Notes under the pieces: generated by a model
Databases searched by the model: none
What the model saw: the letters and a program-made list of their open reading frames with translations, nothing else
Told to the model about the DNA's origin: nothing
Shown: piece by piece, positions 20,066 through 30,904 of the stretch
Layout of the letters: every line of letters starts with the position of its first letter
How positions within the stretch are numbered: the stretch's first letter is position 1
Assembly (NCBI GenBank): GCA_964019425.1
Contig: OZ025800.1
Coordinates: 1,207,001-1,271,000 of the forward strand
Length of the DNA stretch: 64,000 nt
DNA from: Flectonema sp. DT1601
Lineage: Eukaryota; Euglenozoa; Diplonemea; Diplonemida; Diplonemidae
Reading direction: 5' to 3'
Position numbers and translations under genes: made by a program

Positions 20066-21569
20066 TTGAATGTGTGTGTGTGTTGTTCTTGACCTTCTTA
20101 ATTGGGATTGCAATTAAATTAAAGAGAAGAATGAACTGTTAACCAAATTGGAGGAGTTTTACGGTTGTCATTTAGTTTACTGAACGAAAGTCTCTCTGAA
20201 TAAATTAACAGCAGTGCTGATTTCTTTTTTTTTTTCCTTTTTTTTCTTTTCTTTTTTTTGATGTGCGCGCTTGCATTTGACCTTCTAACCAGTACAAGTA
20301 TTTTTTTTTTTTTTGAGTTCTTTTTTCAGACTGATTCAAACATCGTCTTTTTTATTATGTTTTTTTTTTTTTTTAAAATAAAGAATAGTTCCCAGTTATA
20401 TTGTCGCTGGTGTATATTCTAACCAACGAGTGTGAGTCTCCTCTGATACACATAAGGAGTAGAGTTGGATGGCCAGACCACCAATGTTAACATATTTTCT
20501 TTTTTTTTGTCGTACCGACGTCGGAGAAGAAACTATTCAGATTGAAAACTGTTATTTCTTGTGATCATAATTTATTTTCACCCGGTGCGACAGGATTTTG
20601 TCTGTGTTCAGTAAAATATAATATTAACGAATCTGAAAGATTTCAACTGTTTTCTTCTTTTCTTGTTTACCTTATGAAGCACTTCTTCAGGATGATAACT
20701 AATTATAATCTGAATGGTTGTTCTTGTTTACGTCAATTACTTGTTAACTTGTCGTGTCATGGTCTGTGGGAGTCTAATCTGTGTGGTTTTTTATACTTGA
20801 GTTAAGGACATGTGACATCCACACCTTTGTATGGAAGTGTAGTTTTAGATCGCAGTTCACAATTCAGTTTTCCGTTTTGCCCTCCGTGTTTTTCCTTCTC
20901 TAGTTGAGTTGCTGAAGCCAAGTTAACCTCTTACTTTGGCCTCAGCGACTGCGAAAAAGCAAAAACGTTTTGTATGTGTCCGTAAAGAGTTTTCTGATTT
21001 CTGACTAGCAGCGCCAAGCCTAATGCAAGTGATTCTTTAAGCCTCCCATTATACTTCACTATTCAACGAGAGTAACCGAACGAAATCAAAGGCTCGATTA
21101 ATTTTTTTTTTTTTTTTTTTTTTACTCCTCTTCAAAAGTTTCATAAAAAGAATTCTATTATCCTTCTCAACTATTAGCTGTTCATTTTTATGACTTTGAA
21201 ATGATCTGAAAGTTTTTTTTTTTCCCCCTTTTTTCTTTTTTTTACTTACAAAGTAAGTAAAATTGAAACAGCTCATGGAAGCCTTCTTTAGATCTTCTCG
21301 AAGTTTAATTCAATTAAATGAACACACAAAGGTCGGTAAGGTAATCTATTGCATGTGGAACCTATCGACTCAATTGTTTTAAGCAGCGTACATAATTATT
21401 ATTATTATTATTCATTGCTCTCTCTCTCTCTATTGTTTTGTAGAGAAAAACTTACAGACTTTTGATGATAATCGTTGTGTCAATTACTTACCTGCTTGTT
21501 GAGTTGTGTAGTTATTTGTTTGCTTAGTTTTTATGTTTCTCACCAGCTCAAAGACTACATAAAACAACA
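20066..21569. other. Long spacer rich in poly-T tracts
   Basis: 1.5 kb with many homopolymer T runs (20221-20260, 20301-20314, 20359-20374, 21100-21123). No convincing coding region; the frame at 20542-20805 overlaps a dispersed repeat. It ends with TTTCTCACCAG at 21536-21546, the likely acceptor of the HMG gene. Confidence 0.55.
20562..20622 (+). repeat. Dispersed repeat copy 1
   Basis: The stretch GTGATCATAATTTATTTTC, then GGTGCGACAGGATTTTGTC, then GTGTTCAGTAAAATATAA is closely matched, with small gaps, near 34304-34360. The similarity resumes at AATCTGAATGG (20707) versus AATCTGGATGG (34363). Confidence 0.6.
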
Positions 21570-22950
21570 ATGAAATTTCCATCAAAGGAATGCATGATAG
21601 AAGAGATCGGGAAAGTCATTGAACTCGAAGGGTATGAGATTTCAGTTGAGGTTTGCAGAACGGTATGATTTTGACAAATTGAACCTGATGCGGTTTTAGT
21701 TAAATTTCTTTGTTGCCGAAGAGCCCAACCCAGTCAACCCGAGTCTTCCTTATTACTGCATGTCGAGACAAGGATCTGGAAAAGAGAAATTATTTCACAT
21801 TTATGTATCCTCTGGGAGACGAAGAAGTGTGTTTCCATTTTATTTTCTCAGCGGGAAAAAAAAAAAAAAAAAAAAAGGTGGTTCGCACTGCCCTTGAAGA
21901 GGAGATTAAGGAAGGAGATAAGGAAGAATACAGAAAGCTTTTCAAGGGAGCTGAACAGAAAAAGAAATTCAGAGAAGCTGTTGAAGAAACCATCAAGGCA
22001 AACTTATATCGTAACCCGAGTGTTATTGAAGTATGAATTTAATCGTAATCTGTTTTGCTACGATGTGAAATGACTCCTTGGCTTTAACAAAACAAAACAG
22101 GAATTGAAAGCTCCACAAGTACACGGAGGAGTAGGTAAGAAAGAACGTAAATCATCCAGTAAAAGATCAGGTAAAAAAGGAAGTCCACGTAAGTCAGCAC
22201 CGCGTAAGAAGACAGACACTGGACCAAAGAAACCAAAGAAGGTTTGCTTTTCTCAATTTTACGTTTTTGTTTTGTTTTGTTTTTTCAGTTTATTGTCAAC
22301 CTACACCAATATAGGCACAATCTGGTTACATCCTTTGGACATCAACTGTACGTCAACAAGTGGCTGCTAACAATCCAGGAGTTGGTGTTGGTGGATTGGC
22401 GAAGATATTCGGAAAGATGTGGAAAGAAATTACAGATGCAGACCGTAAGAAGGTTGACGCACTTGTAGAGAAAGACAAGGAAAGATTTGAAAAAGAATGC
22501 GAGGAGTTTAGAGAGAAACATGGAGAGGATTCTCTGAAGACACCAAAGAGAAAGGCGACAAGAGCAGCCCCAAGAAGAAAGAGACCAAAAGACGATGATT
22601 CTTTTATTAGAGATGAGGATGCGACTTCAACCAGCAGCGAGGACTCAACCAGCTCTTCTTCTGATTCTTCTGACTCAGATTCCGGAAGTTCAGGTTCGGG
22701 ATCATCAGAAAGCGATTCGGAAGAACAGAGTGCGCAGGATAAGGAAAAAGTAAAGCCTCCTAAAGCTGCATTCAAACCAACACCGAAATCATCTCTACCA
22801 ACCAAACCTGCTGCAAAATTATCGGCTCCTACTTCTTCTCCAAAGAAGCAGTCTTCCTCTTCTCCTACAAAAGGTTCACCTCGTGCTGCACCAGCGCCTG
22901 CGCCTAAGACGGCCTCTCCTAAGAAGTCCTCACCCGCAAAGGCGGATTAG
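21570..22950 (+). CDS. DEK_C-like and HMG-box chromatin protein, four exons
   Basis: Proposed exons are 21570-21662, 21878-22030, 22101-22241 and 22315-22950; all junctions are phase 0 and give 340 residues. Donors are GTATGA, GTATGA and GTTTGC. Residues 1 to about 75 resemble a DEK C-terminal-type helical domain (FPSKECMIEEIGKVIE, then RTALEEEI). A Lys/Ser/Arg-rich linker follows. An HMG box at about 126-193 is rebuilt only after splicing (SGYILWTSTVRQQV, then GLAKIFGKMWKEI). The tail is Ser/Asp/Glu-rich and then Lys/Pro/Ala-rich, like a chromatin protein. HMG proteins bend DNA. From memory, trypanosomatid HMGB/TDP1 proteins also combine a DEK_C-like N-terminus with HMG boxes. The first acceptor follows a run of 21 A, which is unusual. 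Confidence 0.8.
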
Positions 22951-23306
22951 ACAGATCAATACAACTGTAGCAGCTCTCTTTGATGAATGAGATGGAATAC
23001 CTTGTTGAAATCTGAAATGTTGTGACATCTTTGTTAGACCTTTTGGTATCAATAACTGTCGCACTGCGAGTAGGCCTTTCTATCAAATTTACTGCGCATT
23101 AGCCCAGCTCCGTATGCCTCTATAGTTTGATATAGTGCATAGTGTGTATTTATTTAATAGCAGTGTGTAGGCCTTGAGAGGAAGTTCTATCCGCGGAGCT
23201 CTTAATAATTATTACCAGAACAGGTGTCATTGGATGGTCAATTGTTTTGCGTTAGTTCTGATGTTGTCTAATCACTTTGTTAACTTAATTTTTCTACTTA
23301 GTTAAA
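22951..23306. other. Intergenic
   Basis: No gene seen. It ends with TTTTTCTACTTAG at 23289-23301, six bases before the next start. Confidence 0.5.
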
Positions 23307-25026
23307 ATGTTGGTTGGGAATCGATGTGCTCGTTGGTTTACAGGAAGAGCAAGTTACGCATTGGTTCGAATTCAGGATCCGTATCGAGCAGTTGGTGGTG
23401 GGGAAGCAAGAACGCAGAAATCCATTAATGCCGGAGTAAGAGGAATCATCCGTCCCAAGGGACTTGCAACAAACAATGAGAGTTGGATGGTATGTTAGAC
23501 CTTCGTCTTGGAGATGCCCCCCCGACTTGACAGCATTTCTTTCTCTGGTAATTTATTTGAAGCATGCGATTTTGTGTGGACGGAATCCAGTTGTGATGAT
23601 TCATGTCTGGTTTGTTGCGTGTTAACCTTAACCTTGATTTATTTATCCAAGTCCCCCAAAGACCTGCAGTATTCTTCCCAGATAAATCTTTTCGTATCGT
23701 ATCAAAGGTCCCCCCGCCTTTAAAAGCTTTAGATTATCCTCAAAACGTTATACTTTTATAACAAAGGAGTGCGCCGCTAATAGTGTGCTACGAACTAGCT
23801 AGAATAAGAACTGTTTTTTTCTTCTAACTTCGGTTAAGTGTAAGTTGTAACGGACTACAGGGAATGGGACGCTCAACCTGTTAGTACGTGGTCCCCGAAT
23901 TACCAGATTCGACAACGTCTTCTGGTCAGTAAGACAAAAAATATAGTTTCTCTTTTATGTTTTCTTTTTTCTAAACGAAATTTTTCTTTGATTAACAACT
24001 ACAAATATTTTCCAGTCAAGTACTTGATGTTAATTTTGTTTTTAATACCTGAAGTTGTTACTGTTTTTACATTGTCAAAGTTTCCCTGTGAGTGCTCCGC
24101 TAGTAGTGTGCTACGAAACTAGCAATTTTTGCTAACATATTTTTTTCAAAGAATTGTTGATTTTAAGCAAGTAATTTGTACACTCTGCCGTATTACATTA
24201 TACCCTGGTTTTGGTTTCCCAGGCTCACGATTAATTCAAAATTGAATAACTCGATTCCGTACTGCACTGAATGACAACACGGAAAAAGAGATGTGCATGC
24301 AGCTAAGTTAGAAACATTTATTATAATGTAAAGTATTTACGTCAATCGCAGAGTGTATACCTACACTAACATTACCTTTAGTCAACTGTATCTCAGAAGC
24401 AATGTTAAATTATCGTTATGTTGTTTGTGATACAATACATTTCTATTTTACGTGCAAACTCGAACAGTTAATCCCCCCAGTCATTTACTACGCTGCCGCT
24501 GACAGTCAAGATTGTCGGAGAAAGTGTTGTTCCTTTTGAGCTTGAAAATACAGTATCAAATATCCCCCCGCCTCCATTTAATATTAGTATCAAGTTACCC
24601 CCCGCCCTTTATTATTTGATTCGTCGATAAAAAAGGATTTTAATTAAATTAATAAAACAGTTCAAACTTGACAAAGACCGCGTTGTCATGAAGAATCATA
24701 TTAAGAAAACCGTAATAAAAAATCGAGAGAACGACGGCAGAGAAGAAATGAAAACCATGGTGACGGAAAGCGTAGGAGTAGAAGAGTTCAGGAAGTTTAA
24801 AAAAGAAAATCCCGATTTATCCACCGCGTCAAAAGATTTTTGGAAACAGCTCCTGCCTATTGTTCAAGCAGCCTACTTGGGTGAAGTTTCATCATCGAAA
24901 AAAGCCTTATTTCAACCAAAATCAAAAAAAAAATCATCCGTCTCAAGGGACGAAATGTTAAACCAACTCTTTGGATTTACTGCTGAGCACAAATTAGATG
25001 AGGAAATATTTTCGCGTCGAAAATAA
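23307..25026 (+). CDS. Probable organellar protein split by a 1.17-kb intron
   Basis: Two exons, 23307-23489 and 24661-25026, joined in phase 0 (donor ATG|GTATGT, acceptor AAAACAG), give 181 residues. The N-terminus is basic and lacks acidic residues (MLVGNRCARWFTGRASYAL), like a mitochondrial import signal. The rest is Lys-rich, with KNHIKKTVIKNREN, a helical region ending FWKQLLPIVQAAYLG, and a charged C-terminus. Size, charge and targeting would suit a mitochondrial ribosomal protein or similar, but no family is recognised. The second exon alone starts with an ATG at 24688, but the open frame back to the acceptor and the matching phase favour the two-exon model. Confidence 0.65.
23490..24660 (+). 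other. Intron of 1171 bases
   Basis: Starts GTATGT and ends AAAACAG. It is much longer than the other introns seen (65-493 bases) and carries two hairpin-forming repeat copies (23769 and 24092). The stretch ACCAGATTCGAC (23901-23912) also occurs in the spacer at 47743-47754. Confidence 0.6.
23769..24123. repeat. Two copies of a hairpin repeat in the intron
   Basis: Copy 1 at 23769-23799 and copy 2 at 24092-24123 share GTGCKCCGCTARTAGTGTGC then TACGAA and CTAGC. Copy 2 can fold with GCTAGT pairing to ACTAGC; copy 1 can fold with a shorter stem. The spacing is 323 bases. Confidence 0.6.
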
Positions 25027-25433
25027 AGAGTTTCTGACCTATTGAAAATGCTACAGCAAGCACCTACCCCCCGTGGTTACCAGATGTGTGCATTAACGAT
25101 AATGACGAGTACTATGAATAGGATTTTCTTATTCTGTTGTTGTAGATATTTAATTTAAGTTAAATAACGCAGCTGCTGCGACTGCCAACTTTGGTAATAA
25201 GAAATAAATGTGACAGCGTCGCGTACCACAATTAGCAGCGTCGCTGCTGCTCTGGTGCAGAGAACTGCAACATAGAAGATTGGTTATCGAGGCTCGTATT
25301 AAATATTAGCGATGTATTGGATTATTACTTGTTGAAATCAAGTAAACATCAGTCATAGTAGCTGTTGAGTACTCACTCGGACTGATCACATTAGTGTTTC
25401 TTTATAACAGATCCTCATCAAAACACAATAAAT
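25027..25433. other. Intergenic
   Basis: Contains scattered GCAGC/GCTGC-rich bases (25170-25260). No gene seen. TTTCTTTATAACAG at 25397-25410 is a good acceptor-like site for the TXNDC9 gene. Confidence 0.5.
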
Positions 25434-26006
25434 ATGGCTGAACAAATCTTAGCACAGCACTTGGTTCAGGCAGCAGAGATTGTAGAGCAGCAGTTGGATG
25501 CTGAACTCAAACAGATGGATGAGATGGAAGAAGACGACTTGGATGTCATCAGACAAAGAAGAATAAAGCAGCTGAAGAAAATGAGAGAGCAGAAGGACAA
25601 GTGGGGTAAGAAGGGTCACGGAATCTTACAAGAGATCCGAAAACCAGAAGAGTTCTTTGAGTTCTGTAAAAAGAACGAAAGATGTGTAATCCACTTTTAC
25701 AGAGAAACTACTGAGCGTTGCAAAATCTTAAATGGTCATTTGGAAAAACTTGCTAAAAGACACTGGGAAACACTGTTCGCAAAGATTAACGCTGAGGAAG
25801 TCGAGGGTATGGCAGAGAAGTTTAATGTTTACATGCTTCCAACTCTGATGCTTGTTGAAGGAGGTAAGACTCATCACAGTATTATTGGGTTTGATGAATT
25901 TGGAGGTAATGACACTTTCCCTACAGAACGCATCTCAGAGATACTCGGACACCACGGGATGGTAAACGACAAGGGAATGTTTGACGAAGATCAAAGGGAG
26001 GAGTAG
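25434..26006 (+). CDS. TXNDC9: TXNDC9 / phosducin-like protein 3
   Basis: 190 residues. An N-terminal charged coiled coil (1-55, including RQRRIKQLKKMREQKDKW) is followed by a thioredoxin fold (about 62-170). Where thioredoxins have CGPC, this protein has RETTERCKIL. This matches the TXNDC9/PhLP3 family, whose members keep one Cys and are not classic oxidoreductases. VEGMAEKFNVYMLPTLML keeps the cis-Pro loop. The family modulates the CCT chaperonin in tubulin and actin folding. Length and order are normal. The ATG follows the acceptor-like CAG at 25408-25410 and a 23-base leader. Confidence 0.92.
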   Translation: MAEQILAQHLVQAAEIVEQQLDAELKQMDEMEEDDLDVIRQRRIKQLKKMREQKDKWGKKGHGILQEIRKPEEFFEFCKKNERCVIHFYRETTERCKILNGHLEKLAKRHWETLFAKINAEEVEGMAEKFNVYMLPTLMLVEGGKTHHSIIGFDEFGGNDTFPTERISEILGHHGMVNDKGMFDEDQREE

Positions 26007-26828
26007 ATGTATTGTTCTGAAAGGTGTTCATTTATAACAAAAATAATGACAAAGGAAAAAAGAACAGAAAAACGAAAATAATTGTGTTTTAGAGGTTTGT
26101 ACAAAACCTCTCACAATCCGTAGAGTGATTCCTCCCGTAGACTCCGCTTGCCTCGTAGGTAGCGCCCCCGATATTGAAACCCCCTTCTCCCCTTCACATT
26201 GATTGCGTGCAATCTTCACCCTTCCCTATCCAGTGATGATCATTAGTTTTTATTGTTAGTTGGTTTGTTAATTATAACTACCTTTTCAGTGCCACAAAAA
26301 AAAAAAGAAATACGAAGAAGGAGGGAGTGAATAGGGAAACTTTGACAACACAGCAAGTTTGAGTTATTATTTTCTTAATTTACTTCTTCAGAATTCGAAA
26401 CATAAAACAGAGTTGTGAGAATTGATATTTTTGAATTAAACAATCCAACCATTCTCATTTGAGAGGCTATTGAAGCTTCAGGCCACAGCGTGCTTTCTGT
26501 CCTAGTCACAATCGGATGGCAGGACATTCCGAACTTTGCGTCTTCTTGAAAAACTGATACCGAAACTCGTTTCCCATCTGCCTTGTTTGATTTTTTTATT
26601 TTTATACTTTCTAAGAACACTCACCCGTTTCTAAGAACTCGATTCCACGGCTTTCTAGTTGTGGAGAAGGAAGAGTAGGGGAAAAAAAAAAAAAAAACGA
26701 TAATAACGCGAACTTATCACCACGTGAAGAAAGATGTTTTATCTGTTGTTTTCATTCAGGTTAGAAGAGAGGTCAGATTGGAAGAACACAACGTTGTCAC
26801 CATTTGATCAGCGACAAGCTGCCAGGCC
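26007..26828. other. Intergenic
   Basis: No supportable gene. A-tracts lie at 26295-26305 and 26681-26697. TTTTCATTCAG ends at 26759, 70 bases before the next start. Confidence 0.5.
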
Positions 26829-27775
26829 ATGGTTGCGAATCAGGTCGTGGATGTGCCTGGTATTGGTTCAACAAAAACACTTAAGGAATTCAACACCTGG
26901 TTAGTCGGAGGAACGTACGTCACAAAACAAAAACATGTAAACCCCCCTCCGTTGCAAAGGTCGGAAAGCAGCGAAAAGCTAAAGCTAAAAATTGAAGAAA
27001 TGAAGAAAAAACTTCAGGAGGGACATAGAAAGGCAATTCGAGATAGAAAGGCCGAGCCAGCTACGGCTCGACTTTCAAGAATTACGAAGAAGCCTGTGCA
27101 ACCACCAAGACCTAAGAGTGGTGTTGTGATAGTGAAGTCAGAGAGGAATGAATTGAAAACTTCTTTAATAGATCAAATAACACAATCTAATTATATATCA
27201 ATGTTCCCTCCTCTGTTCACACCATACGATAGAAACAATACAATGTTAAGAGGATGGTGTTCTGATATGAAACATTACTACGGTGGTGTGAGCAGTGCTC
27301 GTAATCATACCAAAGAAAAAGAAGAAAAAGGATTCGATCCTCAACATCAAACCGAAACACGCCGTTCTGGTAGAGCCACTGTCTCCACGGGGAGGCCTGG
27401 ATTCTTTCCCACAGGTACGAGGTATGTAATTTACAGCTGTTCGGATATCAATGTACTGATGAATAATAAATAACACAACCAACAAGCGTTAACGCGTATC
27501 GCCACTATACTAACTATCGCTTGGCTCTGGATATTGAATCTGCTGAGGCTTCTGGTAAGAAGGTACGTGAGAAGCAATCTCTTCATCAACTTCTACGTAA
27601 ACAGCGTTCCCAGGCGGCAGCTAACAGTCTGGCCAACACTTCGTCGAATACGAATTTAATTTCTTCTATTGAACAGCCGCTTCTCTGTGATGCAACAGCA
27701 GCTCACATCACAACCGAAAAAGATGATTCTACTGGTAAGAACAACATCGAGTCAAAAGACACAACCGTAAAGTGA
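26829..27775 (+). CDS. Hypothetical basic protein, two exons
   Basis: Exons 26829-27421 and 27487-27775 (donor AG|GTATGT, acceptor AACAAG|C) give 293 residues; the junction restores a Ser codon. Residues 50-80 are a Lys/Glu helix (KLKLKIEEMKKKL). The middle contains ISMFPPLFTPYDRNNTML and a Tyr/Gly-rich KHYYGGV. After the junction the stretch YRHYTNYRLALDIESAEASG is followed by a charged helix and a Ser/Ala/Asn-rich tail. Short Pro/Gly/Tyr motifs and a neighbouring SHIPPO protein hint at a microtubule or flagellar role, which is inference only. Confidence 0.62.
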
Positions 27776-28063
27776 ATTGACTACAAGTTGACGATGGATT
27801 CACTTCAAACCCGCAGGCAGCTTTTATAAATTATTAGCAACCCACAGAGACTCTTCCGAGTTCTGAATATCTCCCCTCCCTTTATTTACGAACCACCGTT
27901 CTACGTATTCGTTCAGAAATAATATTAATACTTGTGGAATGTTACTTTTCTTTTTCCTTCGAAAGTAAACTTAATGTGAGAGGAACCTGCAGGAAGGTGT
28001 TTTGTCGTAATGATTATTTCAGAAGAATTGTATAATTATTTATAAACAGATTTGGTCCAAAAG

Positions 28064-30201
28064 ATGCTCAGCTCTCGAATACAGAGCCCACGAACACCAG
28101 TTAGAAGTATTTCAATATGTGGTAGGCCGCTTCCAGTCAATGCAGTTGCCTGCAGTCCTGGGCCTCGTTATAATCTGCCAGGTGGGATAGGAACTACTGG
28201 TCCCATGGTTACAATGAAACATAGACATTCAAAAGACGGGGATTTGATCCCAATGCCAGGTCCTGGAGAATACAATCCCGACTCCAAACTACGATGGAAG
28301 AATGCGCCAGGTTATAGTTTCGGTGGTTCCAATCCCAAAGAAGACATTCATGAAGAAGGAAAACGTTGTAAACCTGCAATGGGTGAAGCAATCACAGCGA
28401 GTGAACCAGGACCTGGTCATTACGCCAACGACTCGCTTGATATTTCTAAGAAGCCTTCACAACTATCGGGATGGCGTGTATCTAAGTTACACAATGAAGA
28501 CCCTCGTAGATTTAACCACAGTGGCGCTTCTATAGGAACTCCGGCACCGAAAGAACGGGTCAGTAAAAACATACCTGGTCCTGGCTCGTATTCACCTCAG
28601 AGAGACAACAGGGGACATCGTTCATTTTATAATCAATCGTATAATAAAACGGGTACAATGAAACCACCAGCCCGATCTGAAAAACGAACAGAAGACATGG
28701 CAGCACCTGGTCCTGGTGCTTATGACACGAGTCGCTTTGATATGGCAAAGCAAGCAGCTGCACATCCAACAACAATGGCGGGAAGACCTTTTGAGACAGA
28801 AGACGATCCTGTCCCTGGTCCCGGTTACTACAATCACTCAAGAATTACGAACGCCCTTCGAACAAAAAGTGTACACGGGCCGAAGTTTAGACCTGTTCCT
28901 CCCAACAAATCAAGTTCCATTCCGGGGTCCCCTGGTCCTGGGGAATACGAAATCATGAGCACCATCGCACCGCCTGGTTCAGGAGCGACAATAAAACATC
29001 GCAGAACTAATTTTGTGAGATCTCCAAGATGTCCTCATCAGAGAGGAGAAGTGGTCGGAGTAATGTTATCGAGCAGTGGTCCTGTAATGAAGGCGACAAT
29101 AAAGGAAACCTGGCCAGGGGAGACTGAAGCTTCAACATCTGGCTATCGGGTAGTATTCGATGGTAGTGTAGAGAGAGATATCGGAGGTCACCAAGTAACG
29201 AAGTGGCATGGCGGAGTGGGTCCTGGTGCCTACGATCCTGTTGGAGGAATGGGAAAGTGGGGTCCTCGTTACACTATTCAAGGTCCTTCTCCATTTACAT
29301 CAATGGCAGTAAGCGAATCTCGTAAAACACGAGACAACCCTGGACCAAGTCAGTATTTTAAGGATGGAAGACTTCCCAGAGCAGTGGGAACTGACAGTCG
29401 AGTCAGTACGATGGGCAGCCGCACAGAAATCGCCCAACGACTTAACAACGTTGGACCTGGTGGAGGTGCCAGCGGTGTTTATAATCCAAAATATGACTTT
29501 CAACCGTATCCTTCTTTTGCGAAGGGAGTATCGCTGTCCTTTCGAAGTTATATTGAAGTTCGGGTCATTGCGGAATGTGATGAGGTTCAGAGGCTGTGCG
29601 AAGAAGCGGGTATTGTTGAGTGGAAAGGGGGAGGAGAATGGCGATCAGCCAGACAGGATCAAGATGATATGGCTAAGGATGATTACTGCGGCAAAACTGG
29701 TGCATTCATACAACAAGGAGGGCTACTTAGAGTTAAAGCGCATTCTCACGCGGAGGGACCAAACAGACTTCAAAGTAGAGGACAATCTTTCGCTCCTTGG
29801 TTATGTTACAGCAATAAGTCAAAAGACTCTATTAGAATTCAATTTGAAGACGGCACCATTTGGACGTTTCCTCCTGCTGCTGTTCAGAGACACGGGATAC
29901 CTTTTGACCAGGCAAATCAGAGATGGCCTCTCCCGTTAACAAACACCGATGGTGGGCCAGCAACGTATTCGCAAAACTTTGATTGCACCCAACAATCATC
30001 ACCAACTGTAACGATATGTGGGAGAGCACAAGAAGTTCCAGCAGCTGATGGTCCTGGGCCAGGTCAGTATGATATTCCTTCTGGTCTATCTGTATGTTAT
30101 TATCTGTTATTGTATTTAGAGATGTTTTAAGAACAACATTTGTTATTATAAAAAATAATTCACAACAGGAGCGGGCAGTAGTTATTGGAACTAGTCTCTG
30201 A
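28064..30201 (+). CDS. SHIPPO/STPG-repeat flagellar protein
   Basis: Exons 28064-30091 and 30169-30201 (donor TCT|GTATGT, acceptor CACAACAG) give 686 residues. At least ten sperm-tail PG-rich (SHIPPO) motifs are visible: MPGPGEYNPDS, EPGPGHYANDS, IPGPGSYSPQR, APGPGAYDTSR, VPGPGYYNHSR, SPGPGEYEIMS, GVGPGAYDPVG, NPGPSQYF and DGPGPGQYDIPSG. Such proteins are associated with axonemal and cortical microtubules. Residues 480-640 lack PG repeats and may form a separate domain. The last intron leaves ten codons in exon 2, which complete the final repeat with AVVIGTSL. Without splicing the frame would run into a hydrophobic tail unlike the rest. The first true ATG is at 28064, after AAACAG at 28044-28049. 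Confidence 0.85.
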
Positions 30202-30904
30202 GACTCTCAAACAAGGCGATGCCGTCTTCTGATGGTTCTTTCAACTTGGAATTCTACTCCTCACCGACAGTAAGGAAAAGCTAAAGGAAGACGATTGTAG
30301 CTCCGATGAAGAGAAGTCGCACTCATCAATAAACGAGCAGTAGTTGAAGAAATAGACTCCGCCGATCAAAAGTAAATATAACCTAACCCGTCCTAACGAG
30401 CTCTGGTTGATTTTAAGAAATCAGTTCTTTTGAACAGATTGATGAATCTGATTTATCAAAAAACTGAATGAAGCCCCCGGAACTTACTAATGCGAACAGT
30501 AGTACGTATTCTGCAGTGTTGAGTGGGCAGCTGTGTTTTTTTTACATTTCTTTTTATATCTTGATAACAACCCATATTCCTCTTCCTTGGTAAATCGCTT
30601 ATCTTCCAATGCTCTTCGACTTCTCAATTGAAGAAGAGAAATTTGCAACAGTTTCTGTGTCGACAGATATGAATTCGGCTTACACGCATTCTGTACCTAG
30701 CATTGTTCTTTACAGATTTTTTGCTTGGTGCCTGCCTATCCACTTGCTCTCTCTCACTGTGAAGCACAGCTTCGTGGTGAATATTGTATTTTTATGCTTT
30801 TGTACGCAACATTTTAGCCGTTGACAGGGCGAGAGTCTCATGTGTTTTGTGTTTTTAGGTTGTGATTTATAATTACTACACAGCTTCTCAAACTAAACTA
30901 CTAC
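30202..30904. other. Intergenic
   Basis: No supported gene. The frame at 30609-30824 has no recognisable motif. TACTACACAG ends at 30883, before the DHX34 start. Confidence 0.5.

Noticed and set aside
20542-20805. 87-codon frame in the poly-T spacer
   Set aside because: It overlaps a dispersed repeat, has no motif and no acceptor-like site in a suitable place.
21049-21276. Antisense frame with poly-Lys runs
   Set aside because: It arises from translated poly-T tracts.
22353-22805. 150-codon antisense frame over the HMG gene
   Set aside because: It is the complement of a Ser/Glu/Lys-rich coding stretch; the sense strand has a clear HMG box.
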